From the NCBI GenBank assembly GCA_028278425.1, contig JANQEJ010000224.1, forward strand, positions 1-64,000: DNA of 64,000 bases, written 5' to 3'. This document shows positions 43,580 to 52,400 of the stretch, piece after piece. Made by a program: the position numbers and the translations under genes. The stretch comes from Planctomycetota bacterium. Lineage in GTDB: Bacteria; Planctomycetota; UBA1135; GCA-002686595. The notes under the pieces were generated by a model. It did no database searches and was not told the origin of the DNA. It saw nothing but the letters and a program-made list of their open reading frames with translations. Each line of letters starts with the position of its first letter. Position 1 is the stretch's first letter.

Positions 43580-45829
43580 TCACACGCGCACCTGCAGCCG
43601 CCAGTGGCTGCGACCGTAGGTCGCTGCGGTGAGCTGGTCCGCCTTGTCGTGGTACACGAGGTCCACGATGCTGACGTTCGGGAGGCCGCCCGTGATGTTG
43701 AGCCAGGAGTCGCCGAAGTCCTCGGAGACGAAGACGCCGACGTCGGTGCCGACGTAGATCTCGTCGGGGAAGTTCGTCGGGATCGCGATCGTGTGGTGCG
43801 GGACGTCGGGCAGCCGTCCCCGGTCGACGTCCTCCCAGCTCTCGCAGCCGTCGTCCGATCGGAACACGTGCGAGACGCCGAAGTTGGCGAGGGTGGCGAC
43901 CACGGAGTCGGCGTCGTCGGAGCGGCTCGCGATCCGGGTGATCTTGTAGCCGGGCAGGTCCGCGCCCGCGAGGTTGCCGCTCCACGTCGCGCCCCCGTCC
44001 TTGCTGCGGTGGATGGTGCCGTAGGTCGTCCCCACGTAGACCCGGTCGGGATCCTTCTTGTTGACGTCGATGGCCGAGATCGTCCCGGGGAAGTGCGTGG
44101 AGACCGGCTTCCACGAGACGCCGTCGTTGGTCGACTTCCACACCCGTGACGAGCCCGTGTAGACGGTCTTCGGATCGGTCGGGTGCATCGCGATGTACAC
44201 CATCCACACCGAGCCCTTCTCCGAAGCCGGAGCGTTGGGCGTCACGTTCAGCCAGCTTCCGGTGTTCGAGGGCCAGCGGAAGATGTTCATGTTGTAGACG
44301 GACGTGAACAGGTGGTTCTCGTCGTTGGGGTCGTAGACGATCCACCCGCCGTCGCCGCCGGTCACGTCGAAGTGATCGTTCGCGCCGCCCGTCTCGGTGA
44401 TGAGCGTTCCGTTGTCTTGCGCGCCTCCTCCGAAGCACGAGGCGTTGCTCTGTGCGACGTCGAGGTCGTAGTACATCGTGCACGCGAGGCCGTCGCTTCG
44501 GTTCCGCCACGTGTCGCCACCGTCGTAGCTGACGTCCATCCCGCCGTCGTTCATGTCGTAGATCCGGTCCGGATCGTCGGACGGGTACAGGAGCGCGTGG
44601 TGATCCGCGTGCGCGTAGTCGGACTGACCGCGGCGACGGTCCCACTTGGAGACGAGCTCCCACGTCGATCCGCCGTCCTGCGTGCGGTGAAGATCGACGC
44701 CGCCGCAGATGACGTGATTCGAGTTCTTGGGGCTCACGGCGATGCAGTTGCCGTACATCATCTGCCCCTCGTACGAGTAGCCGCCGCGCTTGTAGTGGAA
44801 CCCGTTTCCGGTGATCTCCTTCCAGGAGTTGCCGCCGTTGGTGGTCTTGAAGACGCCGAGAACGGTCGAGTCCTCCGCCGCGATCAGGGCGTAGAGCTTG
44901 CGCGGCGCCGACGGCGCGATCGCAAGGCTGGTGCGCGCCGTGTGCTCCGCGGCGGGGAGCCCCTTGAGCAGGTGCGTCCAGTTGGCTCCGCCGTCGGTCG
45001 TGCGCCAGATCCCGTTCTTCGCGCCCTGCTCGGTCACCGTCACGTAGATCGTGCCCCGGTCTTCCGGGTCGAAGACGACGGCGTGACAGCGGTACTCCTT
45101 CTTCGAGATGAAGTCGAAGCGCTTCCAGGTGAGGCCGCCGTCCTTCGAGCGGTAGATGCCTCCCTGGCCGCTCACGTTCTGCTCGGACGGATAGTGGTGG
45201 CCCACGCCGCCGACCATGACGTGTTTCGAGTCGAACGGGTCGATCGCGATCACGCCGATGCGCGCCGGAATGCCGGTCGAGCTCGAGCGCGCGACCAGCC
45301 TCCACGTCCTGCCGGCGTTGGTGCTCTTGTAGATCCCGACGCCCGGGTACGAGTCGGCCGAGAGGTTGGCCTCGCCGGTGCCGGCGTAGAGCACGTCGGG
45401 ATCCTTCGGATCGATGGCCATCGCGCCGACGTTCAGCGACAACTGGTTCTTCCACAGGGCCTTCCAGGTGCGCCCGGCGTCCTTGCTCTCCCAGACCCCG
45501 CCGCCGGCCGAGCCGGCCCAGACGTGATCGGCGTCGTCCGGGTGCGCGACGACGCTCGTCGTGCGCCCGCCGACGTTGGTCGGGCCGGCGAGCTGCCAGT
45601 CCTCCTCGAACTCGAGCGACGTCAACGTGCGGCGAGCGCGGCGACTCTCGCGGACGAGCCGATCGGTCGGCGCTTCGCGTTGGGGCCACGCGGCGTTGTC
45701 GCGGAACCACTGGGCCCGCGCCTTGTGGGTGCGGTGGATCAGGACGTCCGGACGGTTCTTCTTCGACTGCCGCCGCTGGGCGGAGGTCGTCTCGCCGACC
45801 GTGTGCTCGACCGTGGTGTTCTTGGCCAT
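43580..45829 (-). CDS. Sortilin/BNR-repeat beta-propeller protein
   Basis: The 749-residue protein has a polar, basic N-terminal ~65 residues (no signal peptide) and then a large propeller of VPS10/sortilin or BNR type. Units contain an Asp-box such as SKDAGRTWKALW, STNAGRTWRLVA, SKDGGLTWKRFD and TTDGGANWTHLL, each preceded by a strand-turn like HPDDADHVWAGSAGGG. About ten units are recognisable through to the C-terminus (YGRSHWRLQVRV). Such propellers occur in glycoside hydrolases and in sorting receptors, but no sialidase active-site arginine triad was identified. It is coupled to the small membrane protein upstream (4 bp between) and may be localised by it. Confidence 0.87.
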   Translation of the reverse strand: MAKNTTVEHTVGETTSAQRRQSKKNRPDVLIHRTHKARAQWFRDNAAWPQREAPTDRLVRESRRARRTLTSLEFEEDWQLAGPTNVGGRTTSVVAHPDDADHVWAGSAGGGVWESKDAGRTWKALWKNQLSLNVGAMAIDPKDPDVLYAGTGEANLSADSYPGVGIYKSTNAGRTWRLVARSSSTGIPARIGVIAIDPFDSKHVMVGGVGHHYPSEQNVSGQGGIYRSKDGGLTWKRFDFISKKEYRCHAVVFDPEDRGTIYVTVTEQGAKNGIWRTTDGGANWTHLLKGLPAAEHTARTSLAIAPSAPRKLYALIAAEDSTVLGVFKTTNGGNSWKEITGNGFHYKRGGYSYEGQMMYGNCIAVSPKNSNHVICGGVDLHRTQDGGSTWELVSKWDRRRGQSDYAHADHHALLYPSDDPDRIYDMNDGGMDVSYDGGDTWRNRSDGLACTMYYDLDVAQSNASCFGGGAQDNGTLITETGGANDHFDVTGGDGGWIVYDPNDENHLFTSVYNMNIFRWPSNTGSWLNVTPNAPASEKGSVWMVYIAMHPTDPKTVYTGSSRVWKSTNDGVSWKPVSTHFPGTISAIDVNKKDPDRVYVGTTYGTIHRSKDGGATWSGNLAGADLPGYKITRIASRSDDADSVVATLANFGVSHVFRSDDGCESWEDVDRGRLPDVPHHTIAIPTNFPDEIYVGTDVGVFVSEDFGDSWLNITGGLPNVSIVDLVYHDKADQLTAATYGRSHWRLQVRV

Positions 45830-45833
45830 CGTC

Positions 45834-46028
45834 CTACTCCCCCCTCCCTAGCGACAACTTGCTTGTCAGCCAACTGAAGAGCATCCACGTGGCGCCGAAG
45901 GCGGCGAGCTCGAGGGTGAAGCTTCCCAGCTTGTAGAAGAGCTCGGCGATCACCCACGCCGCGGCCGCGGGCGGAGCTTCCGCGATGAGGAACGCGCGAG
46001 CTCCGACGGTTCTGACGGATGTGTACAT
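45834..46028 (-). CDS. Small membrane protein upstream of the sortilin-like gene
   Basis: The 64-residue product has two possible hydrophobic segments (AFLIAEAPPAAAAWVIAELF and FTLELAAFGATWMLFSWLTS) joined by a short turn. AGGAGG precedes its ATG and its stop TAG is embedded in the Shine-Dalgarno region of the propeller gene 4 bp downstream, implying translational coupling. It is too short for family assignment, and its function is unknown. It might anchor or export the sortilin-like protein, which lacks a signal peptide of its own. Confidence 0.65.
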   Translation of the reverse strand: MYTSVRTVGARAFLIAEAPPAAAAWVIAELFYKLGSFTLELAAFGATWMLFSWLTSKLSLGRGE

Positions 46029-46124
46029 ACTGCTCTAGTCCTCCTGTCGTGTTCTGTCCTCAAGAGCGATGTTGGCCGAAAGGAACGGCCGACCGGCGAA
46101 ACGGCGGAAACGTGAGCGAGCACT

Positions 46125-46772
46125 CTAGCAAGGCGAAATCGAAGCGGGGGCGTCCTCGGGCTCTTCGTCGAGCTCGGAGCACGCTCGCCACGATACGCCC
46201 GCCGGCGTGCGAGCGCCCCGCAGGGTGATCGGACGGATCGGCACGCCGCGCGGCCGCTCGCCGCGGCGCAGCGCCGGGATCAAGCGGAAGGGGTCGTGGC
46301 GGAAGCGCACCCGGAGCGGGCTTCGCTCGCGTCCCGACGGGTCGCGGTGCTGGAGCAGGAGCGTCGCCCGCTGGTATTCGAGCACCTCGGGCAGGTACGT
46401 GCTTCGCAGACCGCGCGCGCCGAGCCGTCCGCGCAGGTACTCGCAGAAGGCCAGGGCCTCGCCGAGGTAGTACACCGACACCGGCGGATGGCTCTTCCAG
46501 AAGCGCCGGATCTCCGCGCCGAGCCGGGCCTCGCCCAGGAGCGCGCGCAGAAGCGGGACCGCGTGGATCACGCGGCCGAAGCGAAAACCCTCGTACATCA
46601 TCACGGTGACGTCGATCCCCGGGTCGCGCGCGGCCGCCGCGAGGCGGCGGCGCTCGCGCGCGGAGAGATCCTCGTCCGCGAGCGCGTCCTCGCCGCGCCT
46701 TTGAACGCGCGCGCGCAGCTCGTCGTCGATCACCAGCTCCGCCAGGAGGCTCTGGAACCGCGCGAGGCTCAC
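46125..46772 (-). CDS. DUF2063 (BufC/MbnC-like) partner protein
   Basis: A GTG at 46772 overlaps the MNIO gene stop by 4 bases (GTGA). The 215-residue product begins SLARFQSLLAELVIDDELRA, the characteristic first helix of the DUF2063 family. This is called a putative DNA-binding domain in databases but in MNIO systems acts as the partner that binds the precursor leader. SVYYLGEALAFCEYLRGRLG and LEYQRATLLLQ are other family-like helices. The C-terminal ~60 residues are variable and end in Cys. Its role as leader-recognition subunit for the MNIO enzyme at 46769-47716 is inferred from pairing. Confidence 0.85.
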   Translation of the reverse strand: MSLARFQSLLAELVIDDELRARVQRRGEDALADEDLSARERRRLAAAARDPGIDVTVMMYEGFRFGRVIHAVPLLRALLGEARLGAEIRRFWKSHPPVSVYYLGEALAFCEYLRGRLGARGLRSTYLPEVLEYQRATLLLQHRDPSGRERSPLRVRFRHDPFRLIPALRRGERPRGVPIRPITLRGARTPAGVSWRACSELDEEPEDAPASISPC

Positions 46773-47716
46773 CGCTCGCTCCCGGGATCGGGGTGGTGGC
46801 GCGTCCAGGCCTCGCGCACGTGACCGAGCACCCTCCGCAGCCCGTCGCGCCCGACGTCGGGAACCCAGTCCTTGAAAAGCTCGAAGACCACGCCGCCCAG
46901 GTTCGCGCACTCCGGGAGCACGCGCTCGAGCAGCCGCCACACCTCGCCCGGCGGAACGTCCGAGTGCGCGTCCAGGTAGAAGCCGGCGTGCTCCATGCCC
47001 CCCGCGACGTGGATCTCGATCACGCGGTCGAGATCGAGCCGGTCCAGGAAGGCGTCCGCGTCGTAGCCGTGGTTGCGCGCGTTCGTGTAGAGGTTGTGGA
47101 GGTCGAGCAGGAGGCCGCAGCCGCTCCGCCGGGCGAGCTGGTTCAGGAATTCGGTCTCCTCGAGCTCCGCCTCGGTCAGGCGGAAGTAGTAGACGTTGTT
47201 CTCCAGGAGGAACGGCGCCGGCACCCGGGCCAGCACCGCCCCGGCGTGCTCGACCACGAGGTCCAGCGCCTCGCGATCGAGCGCGAGGGGCATCGTGAAG
47301 CCGACGTTGATCTCCCCGGCCCCGTGGGCGACCTGGCTGTAGGCGAGGTGGTCGCTGTGCCAGGGAAAATCGAGCCAGCGCTGCCATTGGGCCAGCTTCT
47401 CCACGTGCTCGGTATCGAAGCGGTGCGCGCTCCCGATGGAGAGCCCGACGCCGTGGGGGATCACCGGCATCGCCGCGCGCACCTCGCGCAGGAAGCGAAC
47501 CGCCGCTTCCTCGTCGGCGTACCGCGGCCGCGCGGACGGACCGAGGTCCTCCCACATCGTGTCGGGCACGATCTCGAGGAAGTCGAACGCGTCCGGCTCC
47601 TCCTCCACGAACGGGCGCAGAGGGGCCTGGTACGTGAGACCTACGCCCAGTCGCGGAACGGACGCGCGGACGTGCTCTGGAGCCGAAGCTCTTTCGGACG
47701 AAGTGCCGACGCGCAC
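46769..47716 (-). CDS. DUF692/MNIO multinuclear iron oxygenase
   Basis: The 315-residue protein has the TIM-barrel pattern of DUF692 MNIO enzymes (BufB, MbnB, TglH, ChrH), which use two or three irons to modify Cys or other residues in RiPP precursors. Visible motifs in order: RLGVGLTYQ; FLEIVPDTMWED; PHGVGLSIGS; FPWHSDHLAY; FLLENNVYYF; LLLDLHNLYTNARNHGY; EIHVAGGMEHAGFYLDAHS. These hold the iron-binding His/Asp/Glu set expected for the family. A GTG start at 47716 is used; an in-frame GTG closer to RLGVGL is possible. A 75-residue precursor candidate lies 45 bp upstream and DUF2063 overlaps downstream. Confidence 0.9.
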   Translation of the reverse strand: MRVGTSSERASAPEHVRASVPRLGVGLTYQAPLRPFVEEEPDAFDFLEIVPDTMWEDLGPSARPRYADEEAAVRFLREVRAAMPVIPHGVGLSIGSAHRFDTEHVEKLAQWQRWLDFPWHSDHLAYSQVAHGAGEINVGFTMPLALDREALDLVVEHAGAVLARVPAPFLLENNVYYFRLTEAELEETEFLNQLARRSGCGLLLDLHNLYTNARNHGYDADAFLDRLDLDRVIEIHVAGGMEHAGFYLDAHSDVPPGEVWRLLERVLPECANLGGVVFELFKDWVPDVGRDGLRRVLGHVREAWTRHHPDPGSER

Positions 47717-47761
47717 GGCGGAGTCGACGGGAGACCGCGGCGGGAGTCGCGGTCTACGGGG

Positions 47762-47989
47762 CTAACGGCGCAGGATCCGGTTCTCGAGCACGAGCCGGTC
47801 GAGCCCCGAGAAGCAGTTGGGACAGGCCAGGAGGCCGTCGAAGATCGACTCTTCGAGGAGCTGCAGGTCCTTCAGCTTCGCCGTCGGCTTGACGGACAGC
47901 GTGATCTCGGGACGCGCCGCCCGGATCGCGCGGGTCCTCGAGGCGCTGGGCCGCTTCGCCTTGCGGGTGGTCTTCTTCTTCTTCGCCAT
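47762..47989 (-). CDS. Putative RiPP precursor peptide of the MNIO unit (CPNC motif)
   Basis: The 75-residue peptide begins MAKKKKTTRKAKRPSAS, with AAGGAGG 8-9 bases before the ATG. The N-terminal third is Lys/Arg-rich and without a signal peptide. Residues 27-50 form a neutral helix-like leader (KLKDLQLLEESIFDG), and the C-terminal ~20 residues contain its only two cysteines, Cys56 and Cys59, in LACPNCFSGLDR. Placement 45 bp upstream of the MNIO gene on the same strand and the C-terminal Cys motif make it the likely substrate. Core motif and lack of export signal differ from bufferins (EGxCG, Sec signal). Assignment is inference from context. Confidence 0.7.
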   Translation of the reverse strand: MAKKKKTTRKAKRPSASRTRAIRAARPEITLSVKPTAKLKDLQLLEESIFDGLLACPNCFSGLDRLVLENRILRR

Positions 47990-48151
47990 CTGGAATCCTC
48001 CTTGACTCTTCCTGTGGCCTTCATCCGGCGCGGCCGGACGACGAGCAAAAGGCAATGATGCAGAACGGATCCGTCTCGAATCCGCGGCCATCTTAGCGAA
48101 TCGACGCGCGCGGGCCAGACCCGCCGTGCACATTCGACCGCGGTCTTGCGA

Positions 48152-49492
48152 CTACGCGAACAACCCGGGCAGCGGTCCGGTGCTGTCGGCGAACGACTCG
48201 GTCGGGACGCCGACGCCGTTCAACATGCTCACGAAGAGATTCGTGAGCGGGACGTCGTCGCCGTAGACGCTGTAGCGGCCGTGCTTCACGCCCAGGTTCT
48301 TGCCGCCCGCGAGGGCGAGCGGGCAGTTGCGCGCGTTGTGGGTCGTGCTGCACGAGCTGCCGTAGAGGACGAGCGAGTTGTCGAGGAGCGACCCGTGCTC
48401 GTCGGTCGTGCTCTTCAACCGCTCGACGAAGTAGGCGAACTGCTCGGCGTACCAGGTGTCGAAGCGGCCCCACTGCTCCCAGTGGCCCTCGTGGGTGTCG
48501 TGGCTGATCGTGTGGTGGCCGCGCTCGATCCCGAGGGCGAGCTTGGGGAAGTTGTCGCCGTAGCCCATGCCGTCCTCGCGGCCGAGCATGTACGTGACGA
48601 CGCGCGTCAGGTCGGTCTGGAAGGCGAGCACGATCAGGTCGTACGTCGCGCGCAGGTAGGCCTGCGGGTCGACCGTGGGGTCGGGGTCGAGGTCGACGTG
48701 CGACGCGTCGAAGGGCTTCATCGGGACGTCGAGCCAGGCCTCGTTGCGGCGGACCTGCTCCTCGACGGCGTTCACGGACTCGAGGTATTCGTCGAGCTTC
48801 GCCCGGTCGACGTCGCCCAGGCGCTTGCGGAGGTCCTTGCTGTCCGCGAGCACCAGGTCGACGATCTTCTTGCCCAGCGCCAGGCTGCGCCGGCGCTCGT
48901 CGGTCGTGGCGCCGCCGTCCGGCGCGAAGTAGCGCTCGAAGATCGCCCGGTGGCGGTGCTCGGAGGGAATCGGCTTGCCGTGGGCGTTGAACGAGAGGGT
49001 GGAGACGCGCGACTTGTAGCCGACGCCGCCGTCGGTCGACAGCACGAGCGAGGGGTAGCGCGTGTGGCGCTTGAGCTCGCGCGCCGCGACCTGGTCGAAG
49101 GACACCGAGTTGCGATACACGTCGCCGCGCAGGTCGCCGGCGGTCAGGAACGTGTCGCCGGCGAGGTGCCCGAGCAGCTCGCGGCTCTTGGGATGGCTCA
49201 GCCCGCCGAGGATGGACAGGTCCTTCCGGAACGGCGCGAGCGACGACAGCACCTTCGTGAAGCGGTAGTCCTTGCCCGCGTCGAGCGGGAACCAGCGCCA
49301 GTGGGCGTTCGCGGCGTCGTCCTTCTCCGGCAGGCTGCAGCCGTTCGGGAAGTAGACGACGCAGAGGCGCTTCGGCAGCGCGTCGCCCGACGCCTGACCC
49401 CAGGACATCGCCTCGAGGTAGGGGAGCGCGCAGGCCACGCCGACCCCCCGTAGGAAGCTGCGGCGGTCGAGCTGCCAGGACTTTCGGCTCAT
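48152..49492 (-). CDS. DUF1552 family protein, Tat-exported
   Basis: The 446-residue protein has a twin-arginine signal (LDRRSFLRGVGVACALPYLE) and the DUF1552 body: RLCVVYFPNGC, LGGLSHPKSR, YPSLVLSTDG, and a C-terminal set GHHTISHDTHEGHW, LLDNSLVLYGSS, ALAGGKNLGVKHGRY. Folding before export is implied by the Tat signal. Its start overlaps the stop of the DUF1592 cytochrome gene by 4 bases (ATGA), the standard arrangement in planctomycetes and myxobacteria. These pairs are thought to work in periplasmic degradation of complex compounds, but the reaction is unknown. Final residues GPLPGLFA. Confidence 0.9.
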   Translation of the reverse strand: MSRKSWQLDRRSFLRGVGVACALPYLEAMSWGQASGDALPKRLCVVYFPNGCSLPEKDDAANAHWRWFPLDAGKDYRFTKVLSSLAPFRKDLSILGGLSHPKSRELLGHLAGDTFLTAGDLRGDVYRNSVSFDQVAARELKRHTRYPSLVLSTDGGVGYKSRVSTLSFNAHGKPIPSEHRHRAIFERYFAPDGGATTDERRRSLALGKKIVDLVLADSKDLRKRLGDVDRAKLDEYLESVNAVEEQVRRNEAWLDVPMKPFDASHVDLDPDPTVDPQAYLRATYDLIVLAFQTDLTRVVTYMLGREDGMGYGDNFPKLALGIERGHHTISHDTHEGHWEQWGRFDTWYAEQFAYFVERLKSTTDEHGSLLDNSLVLYGSSCSTTHNARNCPLALAGGKNLGVKHGRYSVYGDDVPLTNLFVSMLNGVGVPTESFADSTGPLPGLFA

Positions 49493-52400
49493 GGTCGCGT
49501 GAAGGACGGGCTGGTGACGATGCCCTCGACGACGGACCGCAGGCGGAAGCCCTTGGCCCGCACGCGCTCCAGGATAGCCGCGATCTCCTCCTCGTCGCCA
49601 TAGCGAACGTCGCGACCGAGCGCGTAGGCCAGGAGGTGCTCGATCAGGCTGCGCGCGAAGGCTTCCGGGACCTCTTCGACGATGTAGGCCTTCATCTCCG
49701 CCACCCCGTCGACCGCGGTGCCGTCGGGGAGCGTGGTGCTGGCGTCGATCGGCTCGCCGTTCCGCTCGCCCTGGAAGAGACCGACGGCGTCGTATTGCTC
49801 GAAGACGATGCCATAGGGATCGATGCCGAGGTGGCAGTCGTGGCAGGAGGGGCTCTCGCGGTGGAGCTCGAGCTTCTCCTTGAGCGTGAGGCCCGCGACC
49901 TCCGGCGCGTCCGGGTCCAGGTCCGGCACGTTGGGCGGCGGCGGGGGCGGCGGGTCGCCGAGGATCTTCTCCTTCAGCCAGACCGCGCGCTTGATCGGGT
50001 GCGCCTGCGTGCCGTCGGAATGGCCGACCAGGAACGCGCCGTTCAGGAGCAGGCCCCCGCGATCGTTCTCCGGCGGAAGCTGCACGCGGCGGAAGTCCGT
50101 CCCCTCGACGCCGCCGATCCCGTAGAACTCCGCCAGGTTCTGGTTGAGCATGGCGAAGTCGGAATCGATCAGCGCGAAGAGGTCGAGGTCCTCGCGCAGC
50201 ACCTCGTGGAAGAAGGCGTAGGTCTCCTCCGCCATGTCGCGCTTCACGAAGCGCGTGTACGCCGGATACGCGTTGACGTTCACCGTCATCCCCGCGTGGC
50301 GGTCGAGCCGGAGCCACTCGCCGACGAACGCGCGCACGAAGCGCCGCGCGCGCGGGTCGTCGAGCAGCCGGTCGGTCTCGGCGGCGAGCTCGGCGTGGAG
50401 CCTCCCCTCCCGCGCGAGCTCGCGCAAGCGCGCGTCCGGCGGCGAGCTCCACAGGAAGTAGGACAGCCGGCACGCCAGCGCGTCCTGCGACAGCGACCCG
50501 TCGTCGACCTCCGCCATGTACAGGAAGTTCGGCGAGCAGAGCGCCGCCACGAGGACCTCGCGCACGCCGTGCTCGTAGTGCTCGTAGTCGTCCTTGACCG
50601 CGCGCCAGAAGGCGACGTAGCGCTCGACCTCGGCATCCTCCACCGGACGGCGGAAGGCGCGCTCGAGGAACCGCGCGAGCACCTCGCGCGTGTAGCGCTC
50701 CTCGTCGCCGCGGTGGGGCGAGGGGACGAAGATGCTCGTGTGCGACGCGGGCGGCCACTCGGTCCGGAAGGGCGCCTCGAACTCGAGCGACTCGACGAGG
50801 ACCGGCGGCCCGGGGTCCTCCGGCGTCTTCACGAGGTGGTCGTTCCACACGCCGAGCAGCAGGAACCCGGAGAGGATCTCCGTGTCGCCCGACTCCGGCT
50901 CGGGGATGGGCAGGTTCTCGAGCCGGCCGCGGAACGTGTACGTCCGCGCTTCGCCGAGCGGCGCGACCACGTCCTGCGGGGCGTCGAAGGTCTTGTAGTC
51001 CATCCCGTCGTCGGTGCGCGTCCCGGCGAAGGCGCGCAGCGACGGCGTCTTCTCGGCGACGGCGGCCGCGAGCTCCTCCGTCTGCGCCGTGAACGGCGCC
51101 ACGGCGGGGTGGTCCTCGGCGAGCGGCGTCAGCACGAGCTCGCTGAACCCGACGAAGAACGGCCCGCCGACCTTCAGCGTCTGCTTTCCGAAGGGGACGT
51201 AGGCCGCGCCGAGCGGCGTGACGGCGCGCTCCCGCAGGAGCTCCTCCTCGGTGAGCTCCATGCGCCGGTCCAGCGTGAGCTTGCCGAGCGTCAGCCGCAC
51301 CGACGGCATGGCGTCGGGCGGCGACGCCGGGTGGACGAGGTCGACCTGGTAGTAGCCCGCCTCGGGGAAGTCGACCTCGAAGCGCGCCGAGGCGGGGCTC
51401 GTCACCTCCACGGGTAGGAGCGTGTCGCCGACCGCGCGCAGGTTCTCGTGCTGGTCGCTCTCCGACGCGCGCAGCACGCGCGCGCCGTCGGGCACCTCGA
51501 GGGCCACCGCGTCCTCGATGGCCGGCTCGAGCGCCGCCTGCGGCACCGGCTCCTCGAGGTCGATGAGGAGCAGCTCGCGGCTGCTCACGAGATGTCCGCG
51601 CGACGCCTTGACGCGCAGCACGAAGTCGCCGGTCTCCGGGAAGCAGCGCTGCATCTCGAGCTTCAGGTTCGGCGACGGGCCCTGCCAGGCTTTCGGGACC
51701 TTCTCCACGTGCGGCCGCGCCGCGTAGAGGATCATCCCACCGTCGACGATGCGGAAGCGGCTGTGCGACGAGCCGCGCAGGCCGATGCTGATCCGCCGCT
51801 TGATCGCGTCGAGCTCCTCCTGCTCCGCCTCGTCCGCGCCGACCTTGACCTCGCCCGCGGCATCGAGGACGTCGACGACGAAGTCGTCCGGCGAGAGCGG
51901 CACCGACTGGTAGCCGCCGGTCTTGCCGGCGACGAGCCCCGCACCGATCCCTTTGCCGAAGGTGATCCGGTATCGCGTCGGCTCCGGCCGCTCGCCGACG
52001 ACGATCGCCTGGTTCAGCGCCTCGCGGGCGATCTCCTGGTAGTAGTCGAGGTGCAGCGGCGACGCCTGGAGCACCTCGCCGTTGTTGGTGAAGCCCATCT
52101 TCGACTTGCCGTCGTCCGGCAGCACGCGGCCGAAATCGATGGACAGGCCGAGCAGATCCTGGAGGGTGTAGGTGTACTGCGCCTTGTTCAGCCGGCGGAG
52201 CACGGACTTGCGCGCGCCCTCGTTGGCGATCGAGGCCTCGCGGAGCGAAGCGGTGATCCAGCCGATCAGTGCGCGGCGCTCCGCGTCCTCGAGCTGGCGC
52301 GCCGTGCTCGGCGGCATGACGCCGCCGTTGATCATGTCGAGGGCGAGCTGCCACGTCCCCGCGTGCGGCCCGTGGACGAGATCCGGGTCGAGCACGTCGA

